From an uncultured Rhizobiaceae group bacterium (lineage in GTDB: Bacteria; Pseudomonadota; Alphaproteobacteria; Rhizobiales; Rhizobiaceae), in NCBI GenBank assembly GCA_937930845.1, contig CALHBJ010000001.1, positions 124,001 through 188,000 on the forward strand: a stretch of 64,000 nucleotides of DNA, given 5' to 3'. The translations under genes and the position numbers were made by a program. How positions within the stretch are numbered: position 1 is the stretch's first letter; every line of letters starts with the position of its first letter. A model generated the notes under the pieces. That model was given only the letters and a program-made list of their open reading frames with translations. It was not told where the DNA came from and made no database searches. Of this stretch, positions 1 to 8,515 are shown one piece after another.

Positions 1-1674
1 GTGACGGCCGCCAGTTTGTTGGAAGGGTTTGCTAATCCTGCCTTGATCACGGTTCTGGCTTTGCTTGTTCTGGGACAATCCCTGTTCAACACCGATGCCC
101 TGGAAGCGCCCACAAGATGGCTGACCCAATTGGGCGGCCAATCCAATCTGCGCACCATCTTTGCCATTCTTGTAGTCACCGTGGCCACCAGCGCGTTTCT
201 CAACAACACGCCCGTTGTGGTGATGCTCATTCCCATTGTGCTGGCAATCGCAGCAAAACGGGACTTCAGCGCATCGCGTGTCCTCATGCCCCTCTCCTTT
301 GCCGGCATATTGGGCGGCATGATCACGTTGATCGGCTCGTCCACCAACCTGTTGGTTGCCGGTGTTGCAAATCGCTATGGGGTGCAATTGGGCTTTTTTG
401 ACTTTGCGGTGCCGGGCCTGATTATCGCGGTGATTGGCATTGTGTATCTGATGTTTGTGCTGCCCTGGATTTTAGGCAACAACGCTGCCAACCGCGGCAA
501 ACATGTGCAGTCCAGTGGGCGACAATTTGTTTCCCAAATTCACATTGATGAAAACCATCCCTTACGCGGCATGAAATCGGCGCATGGGCTGTTTCCGCAA
601 TTGCAGGATTTGACCATTCGCTCAATTCAGCGCGACGGCGACACCGTGCTCCCTCCGTTTGAAGATCTCGAATTGCGCGCGGGCGATGTCATGGTGGTGG
701 CGGCGACCAGAAATGCACTAATGGCCGCGCTGGCTTCCGGCGCAGCCAGTCTTCCGCGCATTTCGCCTGATGCCGTAAACAATGAACGCGCCAGTGATCA
801 GTTGGACGGTGTTGTGCGAGAATTCACCGTGGCTGAAGCTGTGGTTGCTCCCGGCTCGCGTTATGCCGGGCGCACGGTGGATGCGTCCCGCATCCGTGTC
901 AATTACGGTACGATGATCCTCGGCGTGCAGCGCCGCAGCGCCATGACACGCGGACTGGTGCGCGACATCAGGCTGGAACCGGGCGACACGCTGCTTGTGG
1001 GTGGGTTGAACGAAGACCTCGAACGGTTGCGGGAAAGCCGCGACCTGCTGTTGCTGGAACGGTCTGCGCTGGAAGTTCCCTTGCGCAAAAAAGCCCCCTT
1101 CGCCATCACTATATTCGCGCTGGTTATTTTCATGTCAGCCACGGGCATGGCGCCAATTGTCGCTGCTTCCATGATCGGTGCCTATGCGGTGATCGCAACG
1201 GGCTGTTTGTCCATACGGCAGGCGGCGCGCAGTTTTGACCGTCAGATTTTCATGATGGTGGGTGCGTCATTGGCATCGGCAACGGCATTGGAACAAACAG
1301 GTGGCGCGGCGTATCTGGCGGGCACAGTTGTTGACGCACTGGCGGGCTTCAGTACGATTATCGTTTTGTCGGCACTGTTTGCAGCTACCGCGCTGTTGAC
1401 CAATGTTTTGTCGAACAATGCAACGGCGGTATTGTTTACGCCAATTGCGATTGGCATTGCGCAACAGCTCAACGCCCCCATTGAACCATTTGTGATCTGC
1501 ATCATTTTGGCGGCAAATTGTTCGTTCGCGACACCGGTTGGCTATCAGACCAACCTGTTGGTGATGGGGCCAGGGAAATACCAGTTCAGGGACTTTTTGC
1601 GGGCGGGCCTTCCGTTGGTCTTCATTGTCTGGCTGACATTTTCGCTGATTGCTCCGCTGCTTTATTCCATTTGA
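1..1674 (+). CDS. SLC13/DASS-family anion permease with TrkA-C domains (5' truncated)
   Basis: A membrane transporter of the SLC13 (sodium:sulfate/dicarboxylate) type. The layout is a membrane half (about residues 10-160), two soluble TrkA-C (RCK_C) domains (about 175-345) and a second membrane half (about 360-557). The two family repeats carry the matching Asn-rich motifs SAFLNNTPVVV (64-74) and NVLSNNATA (468-476), and the re-entrant GSSTNLL (112-118) pairs with TPVGYQTNLL (511-520). The reading frame is open from base 1. Homologues have several tens of residues before the point where this one begins, so the real start lies outside the window and the GTG at base 1 is probably internal. The substrate cannot be told from sequence; sulfate or a dicarboxylate is typical. 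Confidence 0.88.
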   Translation: MTAASLLEGFANPALITVLALLVLGQSLFNTDALEAPTRWLTQLGGQSNLRTIFAILVVTVATSAFLNNTPVVVMLIPIVLAIAAKRDFSASRVLMPLSFAGILGGMITLIGSSTNLLVAGVANRYGVQLGFFDFAVPGLIIAVIGIVYLMFVLPWILGNNAANRGKHVQSSGRQFVSQIHIDENHPLRGMKSAHGLFPQLQDLTIRSIQRDGDTVLPPFEDLELRAGDVMVVAATRNALMAALASGAASLPRISPDAVNNERASDQLDGVVREFTVAEAVVAPGSRYAGRTVDASRIRVNYGTMILGVQRRSAMTRGLVRDIRLEPGDTLLVGGLNEDLERLRESRDLLLLERSALEVPLRKKAPFAITIFALVIFMSATGMAPIVAASMIGAYAVIATGCLSIRQAARSFDRQIFMMVGASLASATALEQTGGAAYLAGTVVDALAGFSTIIVLSALFAATALLTNVLSNNATAVLFTPIAIGIAQQLNAPIEPFVICIILAANCSFATPVGYQTNLLVMGPGKYQFRDFLRAGLPLVFIVWLTFSLIAPLLYSI

Positions 1675-1737
1675 AAACACGCTGCGATCACAATCAATAG
1701 ACTTTACACGCAGGGCACAAATGCACATGTTTGGCTC

Positions 1738-2490
1738 ATGACTGCGCACACTCTCGATACCCCGCAATTTTATCTCACCGCGCCAGCCCCCTGCCCCTAT
1801 ATCGAGGGAAAGCTGGAGCGCAAGGTGTTCACCCATCTGGTGGGTGAGCGGGCTTCACGGCTGCATGATGAATTGTCCAATGGCGGATTCCGGCGCAGCC
1901 AAAACATCGCGTATCGCCCGGCTTGCGAAACCTGCAACGCCTGTGTGGCGACCCGGGTGCTGGTGGATGAATTCCAACCAACAAAGTCCATGCGACGGGT
2001 CTGGAAGCGCAATCAGGATCTCATTGGGGTGGAGCTGCCCAACGCTCCCACATCGGAGCAATACACATTGTTTCGCCGCTATGTGGAATCCCGCCACGGG
2101 GATGGGGGCATGGCCGGCATGAGCGTGCTGGATTTCGCCATGATGGTGGAAGACAGCCACGTGAAGACGGGCATGATCGAGTTCCGTAAACGCGGGCCGG
2201 ATTCCGGGTTTACCGGGCGTGGTGAAGGCGACCTTATTGCGGTTGTATTGTATGATCGTATGGCAACCGGCCTTTCCATGGTCTACAGTTTCTTTGAACC
2301 GGATGAAGCGGCCCGCAGCCTGGGCACATTTGTCATTCTCGATCACATATTCCGGGCGCGGCGCCTGGGCCTGCCCCATTGCCACCTGGGCTATTGGGTA
2401 AAAGGGTCTCAGAAAATGGAATATAAATCCCGATTTCAACCGCTTGAGAAATTGCTGGCTGGCGGTTGGGTCCGCGAGGATATCGATTGA
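1738..2490 (+). CDS. bpt: Aspartate/glutamate leucyltransferase (Bpt)
   Basis: An aminoacyl-tRNA protein transferase of 250 residues. It moves leucine from Leu-tRNA onto N-terminal Asp or Glu of proteins, marking them for ClpS/ClpAP (bacterial N-end rule). The diagnostic N-terminal cysteine cluster CETCNACV (63-70), the early PCPY (18-21) and the C-terminal [17 protein letters not shown] stretch are present, and the length is normal for the family. It lies on the opposite strand from parC, with the Flp pilin gene between; bpt near parC is a common Hyphomicrobiales arrangement. Its stop overlaps the likely start of the next gene (TTGA), which suggests translational coupling to the DUF5706 protein. 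Confidence 0.95.
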   Translation: MTAHTLDTPQFYLTAPAPCPYIEGKLERKVFTHLVGERASRLHDELSNGGFRRSQNIAYRPACETCNACVATRVLVDEFQPTKSMRRVWKRNQDLIGVELPNAPTSEQYTLFRRYVESRHGDGGMAGMSVLDFAMMVEDSHVKTGMIEFRKRGPDSGFTGRGEGDLIAVVLYDRMATGLSMVYSFFEPDEAARSLGTFVILDHIFRARRLGLPHCHLGYWVKGSQKMEYKSRFQPLEKLLAGGWVREDID

Positions 2491-3053
2491 GCGGAAATTT
2501 ACCAAAGCGGCCCGTCGACACTTCCCTCAATATTTCGGGGAAAGAAGGCGTCGACATCAATTATCTCAGCCGGGTTCGGGCGCAATATGTGATCACCCAG
2601 CACACCACAATGCTGCACCAGATTCAGTTTGCCGATGCCAAAGCAGCCGCACTGATGGCGCTGATTGGTTTATTGACCCTGCGCGGGCCCATCCCCATTG
2701 AAGCGGCGACGTCCAACATCATAGATTCGCTCTTCGTTCTGGTGGCCGCGCTGACCATTCTTTTTTCTCTGGCGGCGATCATGCCGCGGTTTCCAGGCCG
2801 GTCAAAACGCGAAAGATTATTGGAAATGGAATGCTGGTCGTGGCCCGCACTTTCGGCCAATTCGCTGGAGGCGGAGGACTATGCCCTGTTCATTCAAACC
2901 AGCGAACAGTCGGAACTGTTACACTCTGTCGCCAATTCCAACGTGATCGTGGCTCGCTTATTGCGCCGCAAATTTCTGTATCTGCGGATCTCGTTCGTCT
3001 TCGCGACATGTGCGATTTTGCTGCTGGGTGCCCATTTCGGATACAAGATGTAA
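2487..3053 (+). CDS. DUF5706 / PycTM-like small membrane protein
   Basis: A protein of 188 residues resembling DUF5706, the family that contains the Pycsar effector PycTM. After a basic N-terminus there is a helix ending in [14 protein letters not shown] (about 48-61). A first membrane segment lies at about 51-65, a second at about 78-100, and a third at about 165-186, preceded by a LLHSVANSN...[10 protein letters not shown] segment. In Pycsar, such proteins disrupt the membrane on binding cCMP or cUMP. No pyrimidine cyclase gene is adjacent, so a defence role is not established. I chose the TTG at 2487: it overlaps the bpt stop as TTGA and has GAGGA at 2474-2478 eight bases upstream. An in-frame TTG at 2466 lies inside bpt and is less likely. 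The family assignment is from memory of its motifs. Confidence 0.72.
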   Translation: MSGNLPKRPVDTSLNISGKEGVDINYLSRVRAQYVITQHTTMLHQIQFADAKAAALMALIGLLTLRGPIPIEAATSNIIDSLFVLVAALTILFSLAAIMPRFPGRSKRERLLEMECWSWPALSANSLEAEDYALFIQTSEQSELLHSVANSNVIVARLLRRKFLYLRISFVFATCAILLLGAHFGYKM

Positions 3054-3070
3054 ATGGGGTTTGCGGCAAT

Positions 3071-3253
3071 TTACGAGCTGTAATGCTGCAATTTGCCCGC
3101 CAGAAGGTTGGCAATATCACTCAGCGTGACACCAATGCTGCTAAAGCCAACAATGGCTGCAACGGAAATCATCATCACAAGGATTGAGTATTCAATTGCC
3201 GTAGCGCCTGACTTGTCGGTTAAAAACCGTACGCATCCTCTAATAAACCGCAT
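3071..3253 (-). CDS. Flp/Fap-type IVb pilin subunit
   Basis: A small pilin of 60 residues. After a short basic leader comes the prepilin peptidase site of Flp pilins, SGATAIEYS (15-23): cleavage after Gly16 leaves Glu at +5 and Tyr at +6, followed by a single hydrophobic helix (about 20-40). Flp pilins polymerise into tight-adherence (Tad) fibres. No cpa/tad assembly genes are in the window, so this copy is isolated from its machinery. The open frame continues upstream, but the ATG at 3251-3253 gives the canonical leader length. It reads in the same direction as parC and follows it by 88 bases. Confidence 0.85.
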   Translation of the reverse strand: MRFIRGCVRFLTDKSGATAIEYSILVMMISVAAIVGFSSIGVTLSDIANLLAGKLQHYSS

Positions 3254-3341
3254 GCGTGTCCCGCCTTTAACGATGGTCGCCCCATCTGGCGAAATCATGC
3301 GCCATTGTGCTTAACAGACACTGAATCTGTTCAAACTTAGA

Positions 3342-5627
3342 TCAGCTGAACCGACCGTTGCGTGGGAAGCCTTTGGGGACCATCCGACCCGCCTGGGCCC
3401 GTTCTCCGATAAATTCCTGCAATTCAGCAGCGGTGCGGGTATGGGTGCGGTCTGCGCTGTCAGTCCAACTCAATCCCTCGGCAAGGCGGAATGCACGGGC
3501 ATCCTTGATGCCACCATCCTTGTATTTTTGCAGCCGAACGCCCTTGCCACGTCCCATCTCCGGGATCTGATCGAGGGGGAAAATGATGAGTTTGCGGTTT
3601 TCACCAACCACTGCGAGATGGTCCGGCGCCGTATCGGCCTCGGCGACAATTTCCACGCAAAGCGCGGCTTCCACGGGAAGTGCCACATTGAGCACTTGCT
3701 TGCCCTTTCGAGTATTAGCCACCACATCGTTTTCGCTGACAACAAACCCATTGCCCAGAGTAGATGCCACGAGGCGTTTGCGCGTTGGGTTCTGGATGAA
3801 CAGATCGACAATGTCCGCATCATTTTCCATATCGACCATAATGCGCACCGGCTCACCATGGCCGCGTCCGCCCGGTAATTTGTCTGCGGTCAGGGTGTAA
3901 AACTTGCCCATGGTGGTGAACATCAGCAGCTTGTCGGTTGTTTGGGCATGGAATGCGATTTTCAGCCGGTCGCCTTCCTTGAAGGTCAGGGCCGCAAAAT
4001 CGGGTGCGTGGCCTTTTAGGGCACGTATCCAGCCTTTCTCAGACACGACAACAGTGATCGGCTCACGCTCGATCATGGCCTGCTGCACCGCTTCCAAATC
4101 AATTTCGACCGCTTCCGCGAAGGTGGAACGGCGCGCGCCCACTTCCGTGTTTTTTCCAAAACGTTTCTTGGTTTCACCAACTTCCCAGGCAATGGTTTTC
4201 CATTGCTTTTCATCGCTGGCCAGCAATTCTTCGATACCGGCTTTCTCGGTGGTGAGGTCGTCAAACTCCTTGCGGATTTCAATCTCTTCAAGCTTGTGCA
4301 AGGCACGCAGGCGCAGGTTGAGGATAGCTTCAGCCTGATTGTCGGTAATCTCAAACCGCGCAATCAACGCCGCCTTGGGCTTCTCCTCGGCGCGGATGAT
4401 GCGAATGACTTCATCAATGTTGAGAAACGCGACGAGATAACCGCCCAGAATTTCCAGACGTTTTTCAATCTGCGCCAGGCGGTGGCGCGAGCGGCGCACC
4501 AGAACATCTTTGCGATGATCCAGCCATTCGCGCAGAACATCACGCAGGGACATGACTTTCGGCACTTTGCCGCCAGAAAGCACATTCATGTTGAGCGGGA
4601 ACCGGGTTTCCAAATCGGTCAGACGGAACATTTGTTCCATCAATAATTCGGCGTCAACCGAACGAGATTTCGGCTCAAGCACCACACGAATATCTTCGGC
4701 GCTTTCGTCACGGATATCTGCAAGCAACGGCAATTTGCGCGCCAGCAGCAGTTCAGCGGTTTTCTCAATCAGTTTGGATTTTTGAACCTGATAAGGAATT
4801 TCCGTAATGACAATCTGCCAGGTGCCACGACCGGTATCTTCTTTTTCCCAGCGGGCCCGCAGGCGAAAACCGCCCTTGCCGGTCTTGTAGGCGGACAACA
4901 TGTTCTCGGCAGGTTCGACAATCACACCACCGGTGGGAAAATCCGGTCCCGGCACAAATTCCATGAGCTTGTCGAAACCGGCATTGGGAAATTTGATCAG
5001 GTGTAGGGCGGCGTTGCACAATTCTTCGGCATTGTGGGGCGGAATGTTGGTTGCCATGCCCACCGCAATGCCTGCGGCCCCATTTGCCAACAGGTTTGGG
5101 AATGCGCCGGGCAGAACGACCGGCTCCTCGTCTTCTTCATTATAGGTCGGGCGAAAATCGACGGCATCTTCATTGATGCCTTCCAGCAATGCAGTCGCAG
5201 CCAGGGTCATGCGCGCTTCGGTGTAACGCATGGCGGCTGCATTATCGCCGTCGATATTGCCAAAGTTCCCCTGCCCGTCCACCAGCGGATATCGGACAGC
5301 AAAATCCTGGCTCAAACGCACCAGCGCGTCATATATCGCCTGGTCACCATGGGGGTGAAATTTACCCATGACATCACCGACAATGCGGGCGCATTTGGCA
5401 AATCCAGCGTCTGGATTGAGCCGCAACAGGCGCATGGCATGCAAGATACGGCGATGCACAGGCTTCATGCCATCGCGCACGTCCGGCAATGCCCGACCCA
5501 TAATGGTCGACAATGCATAGGCGAGATAGCGCTCTTCAAGCGCAGTCTTCAAATCAATCGGTTCGATGCCGGTTCCGTCTCCGGAACCCCCGTCGCCCGA
5601 TGGCGGATGAATCAGGTCGTTTCCCAT
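3342..5627 (-). CDS. parC: DNA topoisomerase IV subunit A (ParC)
   Basis: The 761-residue subunit that breaks and rejoins DNA in topoisomerase IV, which decatenates daughter chromosomes. The breakage-reunion domain shows [12 protein letters not shown] (84-95) and the active-site tyrosine Tyr135 in [11 protein letters not shown] coiled-coil region and a C-terminal beta-pinwheel domain with degenerate repeats (about 510-730) follow. The length and the absence of a GyrA box fit ParC rather than GyrA. The quinolone-determining position equal to Ser80 of E. coli ParC is Gln96 here, which I believe is usual in alphaproteobacterial ParC. The start is preceded by a 224-base divergent gap facing the next gene. 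Confidence 0.95.
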   Translation of the reverse strand: MGNDLIHPPSGDGGSGDGTGIEPIDLKTALEERYLAYALSTIMGRALPDVRDGMKPVHRRILHAMRLLRLNPDAGFAKCARIVGDVMGKFHPHGDQAIYDALVRLSQDFAVRYPLVDGQGNFGNIDGDNAAAMRYTEARMTLAATALLEGINEDAVDFRPTYNEEDEEPVVLPGAFPNLLANGAAGIAVGMATNIPPHNAEELCNAALHLIKFPNAGFDKLMEFVPGPDFPTGGVIVEPAENMLSAYKTGKGGFRLRARWEKEDTGRGTWQIVITEIPYQVQKSKLIEKTAELLLARKLPLLADIRDESAEDIRVVLEPKSRSVDAELLMEQMFRLTDLETRFPLNMNVLSGGKVPKVMSLRDVLREWLDHRKDVLVRRSRHRLAQIEKRLEILGGYLVAFLNIDEVIRIIRAEEKPKAALIARFEITDNQAEAILNLRLRALHKLEEIEIRKEFDDLTTEKAGIEELLASDEKQWKTIAWEVGETKKRFGKNTEVGARRSTFAEAVEIDLEAVQQAMIEREPITVVVSEKGWIRALKGHAPDFAALTFKEGDRLKIAFHAQTTDKLLMFTTMGKFYTLTADKLPGGRGHGEPVRIMVDMENDADIVDLFIQNPTRKRLVASTLGNGFVVSENDVVANTRKGKQVLNVALPVEAALCVEIVAEADTAPDHLAVVGENRKLIIFPLDQIPEMGRGKGVRLQKYKDGGIKDARAFRLAEGLSWTDSADRTHTRTAAELQEFIGERAQAGRMVPKGFPRNGRFS

Positions 5628-5851
5628 ATGTTCCCGATACCGCTTTCACGATGGAACAACAAGACCAGGTTTGTCCCGCGTGGGAGCTGTGCCATATTAT
5701 TTTAATTCATTTGCCGGGCGGCGCTTGGCCGGGGCGTTTTGGTTCACATGTGCGTGCAATCTGCGGTCAATGGGTGTGCGATGTCACTTTTCCTGCTGAA
5801 TTGAATGTATAGAGTGTGAGTGAATCACAACGCGCCGCGTCAGGAAGCCCC

Positions 5852-7327
5852 ATGCCCGTCCCCCGTTCCACACTTGCCTTATCGACCCTTTCATTGGCAC
5901 TTTTCGCCAGTACCGGCCTTAGCAATGCTGCCGAAGGCCGCGCGCTGTTTGAGAGCATGTTCAATAAAGGCACCACGGTGAGTTATGATTCCATTTCGGA
6001 ATCCAGCAGCGATTCTTTTTCGGCCACCGGCGTGAAGGTTACCTACAAAGACACCGATCGCACCGCGACCATCAGGTCTTTGGACGTTGAAGGCTTGAAA
6101 GAAACCGCCGACGGGCGCATTAAATTTAAACGAATTGCTGTTGCAGACCTCACGGGTGCCGGGCGCAAAGGTGCGCCAGTCAACATCGCGGGAATGGTCG
6201 CAACTGATGCGGATATTCCCTTTACCGCCTGGCGGGGCGGCCTGACCGATGAGGAAAAGAAACAACGCATTCGCTTTGGCAATTTCACCCTGTCCGGCTT
6301 TACCTCGCAAGACGAGGGCAACAAGGTCAATCTGGAAGGTGCGACACTTCAAAATGCGGATATCCCTTTGGACTTCCGCTATGATTCCAAGGCCAAATAT
6401 TCCGGTGAGCCAGCCGCACCGATGACGATTGACCTGATCAGCCTGTCCAACCTTTCGGGCAGCACCTCGCAGGGCATTTCCTGGGGGGTCGGATCTCTCA
6501 CCAGCACGAACGCTCTGTTGCCAACCACGCTACACTCAAACTTCACCGACTGGATGAAGCTGTATTCCAATCTCACTATCGCCGGGCTGAGCGCATCGCT
6601 GGGGCCAACAAAGGTTTTTGGCGTCGATGCCATTACAAGCACGATAGCACCGCCGGTGGCCGACGGCACGCTTCAACAAACGAGCAATCTCAACGGCCTC
6701 TATGTCAACCTGGCTGCCATCCCCGAACCACAGACCCAACAGGTGATTGGTGAATTGGGATATTCTCAAATCAGCGGTTCCATGTCGGGCATCAGTTCCT
6801 ACAATCCTTCGACCGGCCTCATGAAAGTGTCTGATGTTGTTTTGAAGCTGGAAGAAATGGCCGATATTGCTCTGGATTATGTCGTTGGCGGTTATACAGC
6901 TGATGTGGCACAGGCCATCACGGATGCCCAGGTGGACATTGCCGGCGGTATGCCAAGCCAGCAGGCCTATGGCAGCCGTATTGGACAATTATCCAAGATC
7001 ACCCTTGAAAGCCTGTCATTTTCCATCAAGGACCGCTCGCTGACCGGACGATTGCTCGACTATCAGGCCAAGCAAATGGGCACCACCGGTGATCAATTAG
7101 CGCAAGGCGCACCGATGATGATTGGTTTTGGCATGGGTGGCCTTGGTATGCCCGAACTGACTGAAATGGTTTCCACAGCTGTTGGCACGTTTTTGACGAA
7201 AAAGGGCAGCATCGCATTGAAGGCACAGCCGGCGGAACCCGTGTCCTTAGTCAATGCCTTTATCGCAGGCCAACAAGATCCCAAGGTCATTCCTGGAATG
7301 CTGGGCATTACTGTTGTTGCCGAATAA
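5852..7327 (+). CDS. Exported protein of unknown function, coupled to ogt
   Basis: A protein of 491 residues that I do not recognise. It starts with a clear Sec signal peptide, a hydrophobic run from about residue 5 to 20 followed by SNAAEG. The mature part is rich in Ser, Thr, Gly and Ala, with alternating hydrophobic residues suggesting extensive beta structure, and a Gly/Met-rich stretch (GFGMGGLGMPEL) near the C-terminus. I see no membrane anchor, catalytic motif or cysteine pattern. The ATG at 5852 is chosen because AGGAAG lies at 5842-5847; an in-frame upstream start at 5816 would bury the signal peptide. Its stop shares one base with the ogt start (TAATG). A periplasmic or outer-membrane-associated role is an inference. 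Confidence 0.85.
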   Translation: MPVPRSTLALSTLSLALFASTGLSNAAEGRALFESMFNKGTTVSYDSISESSSDSFSATGVKVTYKDTDRTATIRSLDVEGLKETADGRIKFKRIAVADLTGAGRKGAPVNIAGMVATDADIPFTAWRGGLTDEEKKQRIRFGNFTLSGFTSQDEGNKVNLEGATLQNADIPLDFRYDSKAKYSGEPAAPMTIDLISLSNLSGSTSQGISWGVGSLTSTNALLPTTLHSNFTDWMKLYSNLTIAGLSASLGPTKVFGVDAITSTIAPPVADGTLQQTSNLNGLYVNLAAIPEPQTQQVIGELGYSQISGSMSGISSYNPSTGLMKVSDVVLKLEEMADIALDYVVGGYTADVAQAITDAQVDIAGGMPSQQAYGSRIGQLSKITLESLSFSIKDRSLTGRLLDYQAKQMGTTGDQLAQGAPMMIGFGMGGLGMPELTEMVSTAVGTFLTKKGSIALKAQPAEPVSLVNAFIAGQQDPKVIPGMLGITVVAE

Positions 7328-7788
7328 TGACCCTGTTCCAGCAGGAAGTGGCCAGTCCTTTTGGACCGTTGACCATATCCGCCACTGCAACGGCCATTAC
7401 CGCGCTGGACTGGCAGGGAACCGATATCCCCTGCCCCAATGAGCTTACGCAAAGGGCAGCCGATCAACTGACCGCGTATTTCAACAAGGAACTTGAAGTA
7501 TTCGATCTGCCATTGGCACCCGAGGGCGGCGCCTTTCAGCAATCGGTTTGTAACGCGATGCTGGAAATCCCCTATGGAGAAACCACGACCTATGGTGCCA
7601 TTGCGGAGAAATTGGGCACTTACGGACAGCCCATCGGCCATGCCTGTGGTGCGAACACAATTCCCATCATCATTCCCTGCCACCGGGTTTTGGGCACCGG
7701 ACATTTGGGAGGATATTCAGGCGATGGGGGTGTTGAGCGCAAAATCGAACTGCTGAAACACGAAGAGGGTTTTCCCTACCTGCTGTGA
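7327..7788 (+). CDS. ogt: Methylated-DNA--protein-cysteine methyltransferase
   Basis: A suicide DNA-repair enzyme of 153 residues that removes the methyl group from O6-methylguanine onto its own cysteine. The active-site PCHRV motif is at 117-121 (Cys118), preceded by GHACGANTIPIII and followed by GGYSGDGGVERK (128-139). An N-terminal domain of about 60 residues precedes the catalytic domain, and there is no Ada-type zinc or HTH module, so it is Ogt rather than Ada. The A of its ATG is the last base of the preceding stop codon, so translation is probably coupled to the unknown exported protein. Confidence 0.94.
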   Translation: MTLFQQEVASPFGPLTISATATAITALDWQGTDIPCPNELTQRAADQLTAYFNKELEVFDLPLAPEGGAFQQSVCNAMLEIPYGETTTYGAIAEKLGTYGQPIGHACGANTIPIIIPCHRVLGTGHLGGYSGDGGVERKIELLKHEEGFPYLL

Positions 7789-7809
7789 ACAAACCGTTCG
7801 ATGAGCTGC

Positions 7810-8412
7810 TCAGCGCGCCGAGAACATGGTTGACCAGATTGCAAGTCCTACCACCAACAGCATGGCCAGCGCCATGATCACGTTGATTGTGCGTTGGGTG
7901 CGTTGCGGCAAAGCCAATCTGTTGATCGTGACGCCCATGGCAAGCCAGGCCACATGAATGGGGATCCAGATCACATTGAGAATGATGAACTTGAGAGTGA
8001 TCTCGGTGATGATATTTTGTGGCCAAAACGGGAAATTTGAAAAGACAAATGTGCCAACTGCATAAGCTTTCGGATTGATGATTTGCAGCGCGATACCGCC
8101 AACAATGCCCGGCGGCGCGGTCGCTTCAATGAACGCAATGCGCGACCCTGCCAGCCCTATTTTGGCAGCCAGCCATAACAGGTAGAGCGTGGACAGGATG
8201 GTGAAGATAAAGCGCAAGCGCTCATCGGCCAAAAACAGCGCCGCCAGCCCCAATGCCGCAACAAGCATGACAATATTGGACCCGACGAAAAGTCCAATGC
8301 CATAGGACCATCCTGCCCTGTAGCCAAAAGCGGACCCCACACCCGCAAGGGAAAGCACTCCGGGACCGGGCGTGCCCAGCACAAACAACAAAGCGGCGGC
8401 GAAGGTGAGCAA
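7810..8412 (-). CDS. LysE/RhtB-family amino-acid exporter
   Basis: A membrane protein of 200 residues of the LysE superfamily, which exports amino acids or related small molecules. The N-terminal helix carries the family motif FVLGTPGPGVLSL (11-23). Five to six hydrophobic segments follow, spaced as in RhtB/LysE, with a conserved INPKAY motif before the fourth. The only start in frame at the correct length is TTG at 8410-8412; no ATG or GTG precedes it before the frame closes. The gene converges with ogt at a 21-base junction. The substrate is not predictable from sequence. Confidence 0.88.
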   Translation of the reverse strand: MLTFAAALLFVLGTPGPGVLSLAGVGSAFGYRAGWSYGIGLFVGSNIVMLVAALGLAALFLADERLRFIFTILSTLYLLWLAAKIGLAGSRIAFIEATAPPGIVGGIALQIINPKAYAVGTFVFSNFPFWPQNIITEITLKFIILNVIWIPIHVAWLAMGVTINRLALPQRTQRTINVIMALAMLLVVGLAIWSTMFSAR

Positions 8413-8444
8413 TTTGCAAAAGCCTGATGGACTAAAGCGCCAAA

Positions 8445-8473
8445 CTTGAACCGGACCTTATGCCCGGTTCAAG
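8445..8473 (-). terminator. Likely intrinsic terminator of the alpha/beta hydrolase gene
   Basis: A perfect 10-base-pair inverted repeat (CTTGAACCGG / CCGGTTCAAG, loop of 9) lies 42 bases after the hydrolase stop, read on the minus strand. It is followed on that strand by TTTGGCGCTTT, which is T-rich but not a clean T run. The position between two same-strand genes fits termination of the upstream one. Confidence 0.55.
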
Positions 8474-8515
8474 TACAATCTTTCGCCCATGATGCCTTAT
8501 CGGCGTTTGCGGAAC

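Noticed and set aside
1855-2505. Long open frame of 216 codons antisense to bpt
   Set aside because: It mirrors bpt codon structure, has no family motif and its product is His/Gln-rich without a domain.
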